Of a stretch of DNA of 64,000 nt, positions 9,628-18,240 are shown piece after piece; within the stretch, counting starts at the first letter, position 1; each line of letters starts with the position of its first letter. The translations under genes and the position numbers were made by a program. The stretch is taken from NCBI GenBank assembly GCA_963739645.1, contig CAVUBM010000015.1, positions 1-64,000 on the forward strand. The letters run 5' to 3'. Below the pieces are notes generated by a model that was given only the letters and a program-made list of their open reading frames with translations, was not told where the DNA came from and did no database searches. This DNA comes from JASHPR01 sp963739645. Lineage in GTDB: Bacteria > Actinomycetota > Actinomycetes > Streptosporangiales > Streptosporangiaceae.

Positions 9628-10951
9628 GGGACCGCTTGCGGAGCTGTTCCGTCGAACCGAAGCGGCGCAGCAGCAGGAGGAGCCGCAGCCGGAAGAGCCG
9701 CAGGAGTCGACGGTCGAGCACGTCCCGACGTGGCAGGACGAGGTCGACACTCCGTCGCCCCCCACGCCTCAGCCTGGTCCAGGCGAGCCGGGCCCGTCCG
9801 AGCCGGAGCCGGAACCGCCCGTGCCGGATCCCGTGCCGGAGCCGACGCCGCCGCCGCCGGTCACTCGGTACGTCGAGACGCTGCCGGAGCCCGCTCCGCG
9901 ACTCCATCGGGCGCCGTCCGCAACGGCCGGCTCGTATCTCGCGCAGATCCTCGTCGTCGGCGTGGGCGGCGCGGGCCTCAACGCGGTGAACCGGATGATC
10001 GACGCCGGCATCAACCAGGTCGAGTTCATCGCCGTGAACACGGACCTCCAGCAGCTCCACATGTCGGAGGCGGATCGCCAGATCCACATCGGCGACGAGC
10101 TGACGAAGGGGCTCGGTTCCGGCAGCGAGCCGGCGATCGGCCGACAGGCGGCAGAGGAGAGCTACGACCAGATCAAGCAGGCGCTGCGCGGAGCGGACAT
10201 GGTGTTCGTCACCGCGGGTGAAGGCGGCGGCACCGGGACCGGCGGTGCGCCCGTAGTCGCGCGGATCGCGCGGAGCCTCGGCGCGCTCACTGTCGGCATC
10301 GTCACGCTGCCGTTCAAGTTCGAGGGGACGAAGCGGCGCACGCAGGCGCTGGAGGGCATCGAGGAGCTGCGTGCCTCATGCGACACGACGATCGTCATCC
10401 CGAACGACCGGCTGCTCGAAGTGCTCGACAAGGGGACGTCGATGCTGGACGCGTTCAGGATCGCAGACGATGTGCTGCGACAGGGCGTCCAGGGCATCTG
10501 CGACCTGATCACGTTGCCGGGGCTGATCAATCTCGACTTCGCGGACGTCCGCACTGTGATGGAGAACAGCGGCACCGCGCTGATGGGCATCGGCTTCTCC
10601 TCAGGTGGCGAGAACCGCGCCCGCGAGGCGGCCGAACGGGCGCTGCGCTCGCCGCTCATCGACACGGAGCTCGGCGCCGCGCGTGGAATCCTGCTCTCGA
10701 TCGCCGGCGGCGAGGATCTGTCGCTGCTCGAGGTGAACGAAGCGGCGGAGGTGATTCGCCAGACGGCGACCGACGACACACAGATCATCTTCGGCGCGAC
10801 GATCGACGAGCGACTCACGGGTCAGATCTGGGTCACGGTGGTCGCAACGGGCCTCGGCTCGCCGCGTTCGATGCGCCGGGAGTCCTTCGTCGGCGCGCTC
10901 GCCGCGCCGGAGCGGGACGAGCTCGAGCCGCCGTCGTTCCTGCGTAGTTAG
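9599..10951 (+). CDS. ftsZ: FtsZ with a long proline-rich N-terminal extension
   Basis: A 450-residue tubulin-like GTPase that forms the cytokinetic ring. The FtsZ core starts near residue 116 (ILVVGVGGAGLNAVNRMID). It has the tubulin signature GEGGGTGTGGAP and the T7 loop LINLDFADVRTVM, and ends in an FtsZ-like tail (LEPPSFLRS). Before the core lies MARKRASMREGPLAELFRRT, then a disordered stretch of Pro, Glu and Ser, unlike ordinary FtsZ, which starts almost directly with the core. The start has a strong AAGGAGG inside parA. It may be a second FtsZ. No other division genes surround it. Confidence 0.88.
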   Translation: MARKRASMREGPLAELFRRTEAAQQQEEPQPEEPQESTVEHVPTWQDEVDTPSPPTPQPGPGEPGPSEPEPEPPVPDPVPEPTPPPPVTRYVETLPEPAPRLHRAPSATAGSYLAQILVVGVGGAGLNAVNRMIDAGINQVEFIAVNTDLQQLHMSEADRQIHIGDELTKGLGSGSEPAIGRQAAEESYDQIKQALRGADMVFVTAGEGGGTGTGGAPVVARIARSLGALTVGIVTLPFKFEGTKRRTQALEGIEELRASCDTTIVIPNDRLLEVLDKGTSMLDAFRIADDVLRQGVQGICDLITLPGLINLDFADVRTVMENSGTALMGIGFSSGGENRAREAAERALRSPLIDTELGAARGILLSIAGGEDLSLLEVNEAAEVIRQTATDDTQIIFGATIDERLTGQIWVTVVATGLGSPRSMRRESFVGALAAPERDELEPPSFLRS

Positions 10952-11301
10952 TGGTTAGCTCGTCGGCGTGAGGCGGCGAGCGGCGGTGGTCCGTCACCGC
11001 TGAGCGTGGAGAACTGACGCGTCAGACAATCCCTAGACATCACGTTCCCGTGGAGGGACGGGGCCCGGACTCGTTCGCACTGCGCCGAGACTGTGACGAC
11101 AAGGTGACGAGTTCCCGCGTCCGCGGTTCGGCCCGCGGCTTCCGCCCAGCATGGACGGGAGGTGGTCGCCGCGCCGGCCGAGACCGACGGGGCCGCAAGG
11201 AGCTCGTCGGCCTTGCGCCGTCGAGTCTCGTCGGGCAGAGATCGCGGCGCGAGCGCCACCTCCACGTTTTGGAAAACTCGTGCGAAGCGAACCAGGCGTG
11301 A
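10952..11301. other. Non-coding gap between convergent ftsZ and histidine kinase
   Basis: About 350 bases without a convincing gene. Short ORFs on both strands lack family features and read as low-complexity Arg/Pro. It holds copy B of the dispersed repeat and, at its right end, an array of 11-bp phased hexamers. No clear terminator hairpin was seen. Confidence 0.5.
11080..11120 (-). repeat. Dispersed non-coding repeat, copy B
   Basis: Inverted partner of the repeat at 2801-2840. The core 11082-11103 matches 2816-2837 at 20 of 22 bases after reverse complementing, with weaker similarity outside. Confidence 0.45.
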
Positions 11302-11340
11302 GTGAGAGTGAGCTAAAGCCGGGCTAAGAAGCGTCTAAGA
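11302..11340 (-). promoter_or_regulatory. Phased 11-bp hexamer array, site 2
   Basis: On the plus strand hexamers start at 11302 (GTGAGA), 11313 (CTAAAG), 11324 (CTAAGA) and 11335 (CTAAGA), each exactly 11 bases apart. Head-to-tail repeats spaced 11 bp are the usual target form of OmpR/PhoB-family regulators. Such a regulator is encoded at 12694-13377. The array overlaps the last codons of the histidine kinase gene. Confidence 0.55.
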
Positions 11341-12697
11341 CTCGTTGCGGGCGACCGTTCGCCGAATCGGCAAGCGCGAGCTCGACGCGCGTCCCCCCGC
11401 CCTCGGCGCGCTCCGCGCGTACGTCTCCGCCGTGCGCCTGCGCCACCTGGCGCACGATCGCGAGCCCCAGCCCGGACCCCGACGTGCCGCGCGCGCCCGG
11501 TGACCGGTAGAAGCGATCGAAGACGTGCGGCAGATCCTCGTCGGCGATCCCGGGGCCGTGGTCGCGGACAACGACCCGCCCGTCGTGCACTGTCACCTCC
11601 ACGGTCCCGCCGTCGGGGCTCCACTTGATGGCGTTGTCCAGGAGGTTCCCGACGGCGCGCTCGATCGAGGCGGGCACGCCGTGGATCGTCGTCGGTGCGA
11701 GGTCGGTGCTGAACTCGACTCCCTCGCGACGCCGCCGCGCACGCTCGATCGCACCTTCGACGAGCAGGTCGAGCCGCACGTCTTCCGGCTCCTGCGCGTG
11801 TTGCGCACCGCGCGCGAGCTCCATCAGTTCGGCGACGAGAGCACTCATCTCGGCGAGCTGCTCGTTGACGTCTCGCACGAGCTGCCGCCGCTCCTCCGGC
11901 GCGAGGGACTCCCCTTCGCGGGCGAGAACCTCCATGTTCGTGCGCAGGCTCGTCAGCGGCGTCCGCAGCTCGTGCGACGCGTCCTGCACGAGCTGCCGCT
12001 GGGCCACGCTCGACTCCTCGAGCGCGGCGAGCATCGTGTTGAAGCTCGCGGCGAGACGGCTCAGCTCGTCCGAGCCGTGTGCGTCGATGCGACTGCCGAG
12101 ATCGCGCGTCTCTGTGACGTGCTCGGTCGTTCTCGTCAGCCGCCGGACAGGCGCGAGTGCGGCGCGGGCGACGGCGAGGCCCAGGGCCGTTGCCATAGCT
12201 ATCCCGCCGAGAGTTACGACGAGGAGCCAGAACTTCAAACGATGCAGCGCGTGATCGGTTTCCGTGAGCGGACGCGCGAGCTGGAGCGCGAGCCCCGGTG
12301 CGAGCTGTCCCGTGAAGATCCGCATGTGCTGGTCGCTGATGCGCGCATCACGGAAGTACGCCTTCACCGTGCCCGCCGCCACAGCAGCCGTGCCCGAGTC
12401 GACCGGAAGCGTAACGGCGCCACCGCCTGGGACAATCTTGCTGGTCGAGGCGACGACCTGCGGTATCCCGCCGGCTGCACCGAAATCGGGCGGGGGGATG
12501 TGGAGGTACACCGACCCCGGTTGGAGAGATGGCTCGAAGGCGTGCTCGGCGATCTTCTCCCAGCGTGCACGCAGGCCGCTGTCGACCTGCCCGCGCAGCT
12601 CTCCGCGCACGATGAAGTAGAGGATCCCCGACGCGGCAGCGACGGCGATCGCAACGGCGACGGCGGCGGCAAGAATCAAGCGCGACCGGAATGTCAT
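11324..12697 (-). CDS. Sensor histidine kinase, MprB-like
   Basis: A 457-residue membrane kinase, the partner of the adjacent response regulator. The N-terminal helix (ILAAAVAVAIAVAAASGILYF) is followed by an extracytoplasmic domain to about residue 165, a second helix (FWLLVVTLGGIAMATALGL) and a HAMP domain. The H-box is DASHELRTPLTSLRTN, the N-box LLDNAIKWSPDG, and the G-boxes VRDHGPGIAD and GSGLGLAIV. It starts inside the regulator's stop codon (ATGA). It probably senses an envelope signal. Confidence 0.9.
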   Translation of the reverse strand: MTFRSRLILAAAVAVAIAVAAASGILYFIVRGELRGQVDSGLRARWEKIAEHAFEPSLQPGSVYLHIPPPDFGAAGGIPQVVASTSKIVPGGGAVTLPVDSGTAAVAAGTVKAYFRDARISDQHMRIFTGQLAPGLALQLARPLTETDHALHRLKFWLLVVTLGGIAMATALGLAVARAALAPVRRLTRTTEHVTETRDLGSRIDAHGSDELSRLAASFNTMLAALEESSVAQRQLVQDASHELRTPLTSLRTNMEVLAREGESLAPEERRQLVRDVNEQLAEMSALVAELMELARGAQHAQEPEDVRLDLLVEGAIERARRRREGVEFSTDLAPTTIHGVPASIERAVGNLLDNAIKWSPDGGTVEVTVHDGRVVVRDHGPGIADEDLPHVFDRFYRSPGARGTSGSGLGLAIVRQVAQAHGGDVRAERAEGGGTRVELALADSANGRPQRVLDAS

Positions 12698-13377
12698 TGC
12701 TCCCGCAAGGCGTAGCCAACCCCGCGCACGGTCTGGATCAAGCGAGGCCGGCCGGCCGCCTCCGTCTTCCGTCGGAGATAGCCGATGTACACGTCGAGCG
12801 AGTTCGAGCCGTAGCCGAAGTCATACCCCCACACGCGCTCGAAGATGACCGATCGCGTCAGGACTTGCCGCGGGTTCAGCATGAACAGCTCGAGCAGCGA
12901 GAATTCCGTCCGCGTGAGCTCGACGGGCTCGCCGCCGCGGCGCACCTCGCGCGCCCGCGGATCGAGCTCGAGATCCGCGTAGCGCAAGACGTCCATGGCG
13001 CCCGAGTCCGTCCGGCGCAGGAGTGCACGAATGCGGGCCAGCAGCTCTTCGAGCGCAAAGGGCTTTACGACGTAGTCGTCAGCGCCGGCGTCGAGGCCCG
13101 CGACGCGGTCCTGTACCTCGTCGCGTGCCGTCAGCATCAGAATCGGCGTGCGCACGCCCTTCGCACGGAGGCGGCGCGCGACCTCCAGGCCGTCGACGTG
13201 CGGCATCAAGACGTCGAGCAGGATCGCATCGGGCTCGCTCTGGGCGCCGATCGCATCGAGCGCCTCGGCTCCGTCGGCGGCGAGCTCGACGTTGTACCCC
13301 TCGAGAGAGAGCGCGCGGCGCAGCGACTCGCGAACGGCCGGTTCATCGTCGACAACGAGGATCCGCATGCCGTTCAT
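12694..13377 (-). CDS. OmpR/PhoB-family response regulator, MprA-like
   Basis: A 227-residue DNA-binding regulator. The receiver domain has VVDDE, the phospho-acceptor Asp in ILLDVLMPHVDG, the conserved Thr in LMLTARD and the Lys in YVVKPFALEE. The C-terminal winged-helix domain ends LIQTVRGVGYALREQ. The start at 13377 (MNGMRILVVDDE) is preferred because sequence upstream is not receiver-like. It overlaps the kinase by four bases. A pair of 11-bp spaced hexamers lies 15 to 31 bases upstream of the start, suggesting autoregulation. Confidence 0.92.
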   Translation of the reverse strand: MNGMRILVVDDEPAVRESLRRALSLEGYNVELAADGAEALDAIGAQSEPDAILLDVLMPHVDGLEVARRLRAKGVRTPILMLTARDEVQDRVAGLDAGADDYVVKPFALEELLARIRALLRRTDSGAMDVLRYADLELDPRAREVRRGGEPVELTRTEFSLLELFMLNPRQVLTRSVIFERVWGYDFGYGSNSLDVYIGYLRRKTEAAGRPRLIQTVRGVGYALREQ

Positions 13378-13391
13378 TGTGTTCAAAAGGG

Positions 13392-13408
13392 GTGAGAAAG
13401 AGCTAAGA
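13392..13408 (-). promoter_or_regulatory. Phased 11-bp hexamers, site 3, next to regulator start
   Basis: GTGAGA at 13392 and CTAAGA at 13403 are 11 bases apart and match hexamers in the array at 11302-11340. A weaker GTTCAA sits a further 11 bases towards the gene at 13381. The position directly before the response regulator start suggests control of its own operon. Confidence 0.45.
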
Positions 13409-13539
13409 GAGACACCGGGCGGAGCGGAGAACGAGGCGTTTGCCCCGCCCTCCACTCCCAAGGAGGAAGGCTCCGAGCGGGGGCGGGCCGGAGGGGAAGG
13501 ACCTACCGCTCGACGCCGGGACAAGCCTTACATCCAGGG

Positions 13540-13567
13540 CTAAGAGGCGGTTAAGAAGCCCCTAAAG
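13540..13567 (-). promoter_or_regulatory. Phased 11-bp hexamer array, site 1
   Basis: Hexamers CTAAGA (13540), TTAAGA (13551) and CTAAAG (13562) are exactly 11 bases apart. They lie between the 3' end of the LPG-synthase-like gene and the regulator gene. On the minus strand this reads CTTTAG-N5-TCTTAA-N5-TCTTAG. It fits a response-regulator site in the promoter region of the two-component operon. Confidence 0.6.
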
Positions 13568-13582
13568 AGTTCGTGACATTTC

Positions 13583-14593
13583 TCAAGCGAGCGGCAGTAG
13601 CACCGTCGCGCAGAAGGCGACGGCAACGCATGCGGTCGCGCCGGCCGCGGCGATCATCATCACGCGGCGACGTCCGCCGAGGAGCACGGCACCGGCGGCG
13701 CCGAAGGCCATCCCTGCGCCGGTCTCCGTCGCGTGGAACGCGAGGCCGGTGGAGAGCGCCTTCGCCATGTGGACGCCGTGCGCCTCGAGCGCGACGACGA
13801 CCGCACCGCTCGTGATGCCGAGATTGCCCGAGAGCGGGATCAGCCCCGCAAGATCGAGCGTCGGCACGATGATCAGCGCGGCCGTGAGCGGCGCATGAAC
13901 ACCGAGCGCGGCAGCGATCGCGGCTGCGCCGACGAACCGCGTTCCCGTCGACGCCGCGAACCAGCCTCCCATGCGCACGGCTTCGGTCGGCGAGCGTCCG
14001 ATGCCGCGGAAGGCGTCGAGCAGGTGCGCGACGTGCGTGTGCGGTGTGCGATTGCGCGTGCAGAACGCGACGAGCAACGTCGCAGCGGCCAATCCGACGA
14101 GCACGAGCACCGGCCACACGGGAACGGCGCCGACTGAGGCGGCGCAGACGACGACGACCGCGAACACGAGCGCCCGCACTGCGGTCACGATGCAGAACGC
14201 CCCGCCCATCCGCCATCCTCGGTCCTCTCCGTCGAGCGATTGCGCGAACAACGCGACGCGTGCCGCTTCACCGATGCGCACCGGAGAGAGGCCGTTGACG
14301 AGCGACCCGATTCCGTAGCGAGCGCAGGCGTCCGACCGGCTGATCCGGCCGCCGCACAGGCCGAGGGCGCCGCGCCACGCCGACGCGGAGCTGACGAGTG
14401 AGCCGAGGAAGCAGAACGCCGCCGTCCACAGCCAGATCGGTCGCGCGTCCTCGACGCCGTTCACGGCATCGCGCACCTGGTGCCCGAGGACGCCAGGTCG
14501 CGTGGCGAGCACGACGACCGCGGCAAGGAACAACCCGGCCGCTGCGACGCCGCGGCGCGAGATCAGCGAACGAAGATGGAGATCACGCCGCAC
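13583..14593 (-). CDS. LPG-synthase-TM-like membrane protein (UPF0104-type)
   Basis: About 336 residues from a GTG start (VRRDLHLRSLISRRG); the open frame runs further upstream but into the divergent gene. It has about eight membrane segments and the family pattern GIGSLVNGLSPVRIGEAARV, with a later PLSGNLGITSGAVVVALEAHG. Related domains occur in lysylphosphatidylglycerol synthases and putative lipid flippases. It is a distant paralogue of the gene at 7638-8711. It lies directly upstream of the two-component operon on the same strand, so an envelope-stress link is plausible. Confidence 0.7.
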   Translation of the reverse strand: MRRDLHLRSLISRRGVAAAGLFLAAVVVLATRPGVLGHQVRDAVNGVEDARPIWLWTAAFCFLGSLVSSASAWRGALGLCGGRISRSDACARYGIGSLVNGLSPVRIGEAARVALFAQSLDGEDRGWRMGGAFCIVTAVRALVFAVVVVCAASVGAVPVWPVLVLVGLAAATLLVAFCTRNRTPHTHVAHLLDAFRGIGRSPTEAVRMGGWFAASTGTRFVGAAAIAAALGVHAPLTAALIIVPTLDLAGLIPLSGNLGITSGAVVVALEAHGVHMAKALSTGLAFHATETGAGMAFGAAGAVLLGGRRRVMMIAAAGATACVAVAFCATVLLPLA

Positions 14594-14644
14594 GTCTTCT
14601 CGGACGTTCAACGTCTGCGGTTGTTGGCCGGGTACGGTTGCCGC

Positions 14645-16138
14645 ATGAGAGGGGCGATCGCCGCGGGGCATCCGCAGACGGCGGAGGCGGGCGCACAGGT
14701 CCTCCGCGATGGTGGCAACGCCGTCGACGCGGCGGTCGCCGCGGCCCTCGTCTCGTGGGTGGCTGAAAGCACCCTCACTGGGCCGGGAGCCGGCGGTTTC
14801 ATGCTCGTTCATCGCTCACGTGATCAATCGACACGTGTCCTGGATTTCTTTACCGCTGTACCCGGACGCGGCGCGGACGCCTCCGACCCGCGGCCGATGG
14901 AGACGGTTGACGTCGACTTTTCCGGCGGCTCGGTCCAGCAGTTTCGGATTGGCGGCGCATCAGTCGCCGTGCCTGGAACGGCCCTCGGGCTCGAGCGGGC
15001 GCAGCGGTCGTACGGGACGCTGCCATGGCCCGACCTCTTCGCGCCGGCGATCGAGCTCGCGCGGAGCGGCGTCGAGCTCACGACGGGTCAGGCGTACCTC
15101 CACGAGATCCTCGATCTCATCTTGCGGCACACACCCGAGTCGCGCGCGGTCTACGAGTGCGACGGGGCCCGGCTCTCGCTCGGCGACCGCCTGGTTCAGC
15201 CGGACCTTGCCGATACGCTCGAGGTGCTTCGCGACGGCGGCGCGCGCCAGCTCTACGGCGGGGAGCTGGGACGCGAAGTGGCGGCGCATGTTCGGCGCAT
15301 CGGGGGCATCCTGACGGAGCAGGACCTGGAGGACTACCGCGTGATCCGGCGGCAGCCGGTACGCGCCGAGTTCAGGGGTCACACGTTTCTGTCGAATCCT
15401 CCGCCGTCGGCGGGCGGTGTCTTGATCGCGTACGGACTGCGGATCTTGCGCAACGTCGGGGCTCCCGGCAGCGCGGAGGCGATCGATGCCCTCGCACGTG
15501 TGATGCGCGCGCAACAGCATGCGCGTGTCGACGGCTTCGATCGCGCGCTCCGGCGCGGCGGTCTCTCGAAGCTGCTCGAGGAGCGCGCGGCCGTGACGCG
15601 CGGGACGACGCACATTTCCGTCGTCGATGGAGCGGGAAACACGGTGGCGCTGACGGCGTCGACGGGCGCCGGCTCGGGAGTCGTCGTCCCCGGCACTGGC
15701 ATCCACCTCAACAACATGCTGGGCGAGTTCACACTGCCGCGGGCGCCGTCGCCTGGCACGCGCATGTCCTCCGGGATGAGCCCGTCGATGGTCGTCGACG
15801 CTCGTGGCCGGCCACGGCTCGTCGTTGGCAGTGCGGGCTCGTTGCGGCTGCGGGGAGCGGTCATGCAGGTCGTCGTCAACTTCGTCCAACACCGTCTCGA
15901 CGTCCGCGACGCGATCGAGCGGCCGCGCGTGCACCTCGACGATGACCAGCAGCTGCACTGCGAAGGCGGCCACGATCCCGCGGAGCTCGCGAAGGTCGAG
16001 GAACTCGGTTGGAACGTCGTCAGCTGGCGCGCGCGCAACCTCTTCTTCGGCGGCGCCGCCGCGGTGACGATGGACGGAGGGGCGCTCGCTGCCGCGGGCG
16101 ACTCGCGACGCGGCGGGCACGCTGTGGTCGTCGAATGA
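14645..16138 (+). CDS. Gamma-glutamyltransferase family protein
   Basis: A 497-residue Ntn-hydrolase of the gamma-glutamyltranspeptidase family, which cleaves glutathione or other gamma-glutamyl amides. Family landmarks are NAVDAAVAAALVSWVAE, GPGAGGFMLVH, PPPSAGGVLI and TRGTTHISVVDGAGNTVALT, where the first Thr of THISVVD is the likely self-cleavage nucleophile. The usual GSPGG near the C-terminus is here GSAGSLRLRG. I see no signal peptide, so it may be cytoplasmic. It is followed by two acetyltransferases with 4-base overlaps. Confidence 0.85.
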   Translation: MRGAIAAGHPQTAEAGAQVLRDGGNAVDAAVAAALVSWVAESTLTGPGAGGFMLVHRSRDQSTRVLDFFTAVPGRGADASDPRPMETVDVDFSGGSVQQFRIGGASVAVPGTALGLERAQRSYGTLPWPDLFAPAIELARSGVELTTGQAYLHEILDLILRHTPESRAVYECDGARLSLGDRLVQPDLADTLEVLRDGGARQLYGGELGREVAAHVRRIGGILTEQDLEDYRVIRRQPVRAEFRGHTFLSNPPPSAGGVLIAYGLRILRNVGAPGSAEAIDALARVMRAQQHARVDGFDRALRRGGLSKLLEERAAVTRGTTHISVVDGAGNTVALTASTGAGSGVVVPGTGIHLNNMLGEFTLPRAPSPGTRMSSGMSPSMVVDARGRPRLVVGSAGSLRLRGAVMQVVVNFVQHRLDVRDAIERPRVHLDDDQQLHCEGGHDPAELAKVEELGWNVVSWRARNLFFGGAAAVTMDGGALAAAGDSRRGGHAVVVE

Positions 16139-16641
16139 CATTCGTCGTGCGGCCGGCCGACCCCGCGGATGCGCAGGGGTTGAAGGAGCTCGGCGACGAG
16201 GTCGCGGCCGAGCCCGAGGGCTGGCTGGCGACGACCGACGGTTGGCGGACGGCGGCCGACGAGCGGCGGTACCTGCGCGCGATCCGGCGTTACCCGCACG
16301 CCGCCGTCTTCGTCGCAGAGGCTGAGGACGGAATGGTCGTCGGTCGCTTGTCGATCGCGCGCGACCAGCATCCCGCCAGCCGTCACGTCGCCGACGTCGG
16401 GCTGATGGTCTCTCAGTCGCACCGGCGCCGGGGCGTGGGGAAGGCGTTGCTCGGGGCAGCGGTCGAGTGGTCGCGCGGGCAGGCCGTCCGGAAGCTCGAG
16501 TTGCACGTGTTCCCGTACAACGAGGCGGCGATCGCGTTGTACGAGCAGTTCGGTTTCGTCCGCGAGGGGTATCGGAAGCAGCATTACCGCCGTGGCGACG
16601 AGTTCGTCGACGCGATCTTGATGGCATATGAAGTGACGTGA
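16135..16641 (+). CDS. GNAT-family N-acetyltransferase
   Basis: A 168-residue GNAT protein. The acetyl-CoA loop is SQSHRRRGVGKALLGAAVEW, and the family C-terminal pattern follows (NEAAIALYEQFGFVREG). It starts inside the stop codon of the gamma-glutamyltransferase gene, so the two are translated together. It may acetylate an amino acid or peptide released by that enzyme. The substrate cannot be read from sequence. Confidence 0.85.
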   Translation: MTFVVRPADPADAQGLKELGDEVAAEPEGWLATTDGWRTAADERRYLRAIRRYPHAAVFVAEAEDGMVVGRLSIARDQHPASRHVADVGLMVSQSHRRRGVGKALLGAAVEWSRGQAVRKLELHVFPYNEAAIALYEQFGFVREGYRKQHYRRGDEFVDAILMAYEVT

Positions 16642-17165
16642 CGGAGGCGAGACCGGCACGCGAGCGGGCGAGCGTCCGACTCGAGCCGTGGGGTAGCGGA
16701 GACCTGCCGCTGCTCGAGCGGCTGCTCGGCGACCCGACGATGATGGAGCACCTCGGCGGTCCCGAGCCTCCCGACAAGATCGCCAAGCGCCAGGCTCGTT
16801 ACGAGCGCCCGGGCTCGCGGATGTTCAAGATCGTGGACGTACAGACGTGCGCGGCCGTGGGGTGGGTCGGCTACTGGGCGCGCACGTGGCGAAGTGCGCA
16901 GGTGTACGAGATCGGATGGTCGGTGCTGCCGGACTTCCAGGGACGCGGCATCGCAGGCTGCGCCACGGCCAAGGCGATTGCGATGGCGCGTGCAGAGAAT
17001 GCGCGGCGGTTCCTGCATGCGTTCCCGTCGGTCGACAATGCACCGTCGAACGCGATCTGCCGCAAGCTCGGGTTCACGCTCGTCGAGGAGTGCGACTTCG
17101 AGTATCCGGCCGGGAACGTGATGCGGTGTAACGACTGGCGTCTCGACCTGTTCGCGACCGGCTAA
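16638..17165 (+). CDS. GNAT-family N-acetyltransferase (RimJ/RimL-like)
   Basis: A 175-residue GNAT protein of a different subgroup from its neighbour. It has the N-terminal SVRLEPWGSGDLPLLERLLG, the acetyl-CoA loop LPDFQGRGIAGCATAKAIA and the C-terminal NAPSNAICRKLGFTLVEEC. The GTG start overlaps the previous stop by four bases, making it the third gene of a tight operon. Confidence 0.82.
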   Translation: MTEARPARERASVRLEPWGSGDLPLLERLLGDPTMMEHLGGPEPPDKIAKRQARYERPGSRMFKIVDVQTCAAVGWVGYWARTWRSAQVYEIGWSVLPDFQGRGIAGCATAKAIAMARAENARRFLHAFPSVDNAPSNAICRKLGFTLVEECDFEYPAGNVMRCNDWRLDLFATG

Positions 17166-17644
17166 AGCGCCCTCGGGCTGCATTCGCGGAACGAGCCGCC
17201 CCTCGGCTTTGGCACCGACGTTCTCTTCTATGTACACGCGCGCGCGCCCCACCCTCGGGAGGGGAGACGGTCGCTACCACCCGCCACCCGCAATCGAGAC
17301 TACCGGCGAACTCCGTACCTGTCTGTGCCAACACTGGGCCGAAACGCGCCGCGATGGCTCGATGCATTCGACGCCAACCGACGCCGCCCGCCGTCGCATG
17401 GGACCGGTGGAATCCGCGACGTTTACTGCGGGGAACGATGCTCAGCCGTGGTACTACCGCTCGCTCGTCGATGTCTTTCGCCGGGTCAGTCGCAGTCCGC
17501 TCGTCGACGACCCTCACCGAATCGTGAGCGAGTTCGAGCGACCGGCGTTCACAGGCGTGAGCACATTGCACGTGGCTGCCGCGCGTTGTAACTCGTCACA
17601 CTCCTGACACACACGGGTCACGCCTGTCGCGCTTCAATCACTGC
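17166..17644. other. Non-coding gap, about 480 bases
   Basis: Open frames on both strands cover this stretch (for example 17209-17607 plus), but none has a family motif, good start or region A codon style. A CG-rich run (CGCGCGCGCC) lies near 17240. I see no terminator hairpin or RNA gene. Confidence 0.4.
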
Positions 17645-17878
17645 ATGGCATCACCAACCGTCCGTCAGGTTTACGCGCTCGCCGCGGAGCTGTGCGAGCG
17701 CGCCGGCGAACAGTTCCCCGAGACCCGTGAAGCCGCGTCGGAGACGATCGAGCGGCTGCGCATTGAAAACGGCCATCCTGCGCCACGGCTCGCCACCTCA
17801 GCGTCGCGGCGCGGCCCGCGCGTGCGACGTGGCCTCGACAGCCGCGTCGCCGAGGCGCTCGCCGAGGAGATGTCGTGA
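17645..17878 (+). CDS. Small hypothetical protein
   Basis: 77 residues: a helical N-terminal half (YALAAELCERAGEQFPETREA) and a basic C-terminal half. It overlaps the next gene by four bases (GTGA). The paired layout supports both being real. No family is recognised. Confidence 0.5.
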   Translation: MASPTVRQVYALAAELCERAGEQFPETREAASETIERLRIENGHPAPRLATSASRRGPRVRRGLDSRVAEALAEEMS

Positions 17879-18240
17879 ACGCCGACGCATTCGCACGCGC
17901 GCTCGACATCCATCTCGACGACGTGCCGATCTGTCTCGCCTGCCTCAGCTTCGTCTCGTTCGCCGTCGACAGCGGAGATGAGCGCGAGATCAGACGGTGG
18001 ACCAGGAAGATGACGCCGGATCTCTGGCAGGAAGGGCTTGCGCTTCCGGTCCGGCTTGCCGTCGAACGCGCGAACCGTCGCGGAGTCGCAGGGGCGGGCG
18101 AGGCGCTGGCCGACATCGAGCGGCACGGTCCGCGCAGCGCGACCGCGCGCGCAATCGTGCGTCGGCTCGGGGAAGAGCTGTCCGACCACGCGCGCGGCGA
18201 CTCCCTCGAGATGGGTTTCCAACGCTTTGAGCCGGCCTGA
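17875..18240 (+). CDS. Hypothetical protein, second gene of a pair
   Basis: 121 residues starting at GTG inside the previous stop. The N-terminus (DDVPICLACLSFVSFAVDSG) has two cysteines three residues apart, followed by an Arg- and Ala-rich helical region. No family is recognised. Translational coupling with the upstream small gene suggests a shared function. Confidence 0.5.
   Translation: MNADAFARALDIHLDDVPICLACLSFVSFAVDSGDEREIRRWTRKMTPDLWQEGLALPVRLAVERANRRGVAGAGEALADIERHGPRSATARAIVRRLGEELSDHARGDSLEMGFQRFEPA

Noticed and set aside
9596..10087. Long minus-strand ORF opposite the FtsZ extension
   Set aside because: It mirrors a proline/glutamate-rich coding region; Arg/Leu-rich shadow frames are expected there and no motif is present.
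10948..11265. Minus-strand ORF after ftsZ
   Set aside because: Low-complexity Arg/Ala-rich translation, with no ribosome site or family pattern.
17209..17607. Plus-strand 132-codon ORF in the 17.2-17.6 kb gap
   Set aside because: No ribosome site, no recognisable motif and a different composition from neighbouring genes. Overlapping frames on the other strand are equally long.
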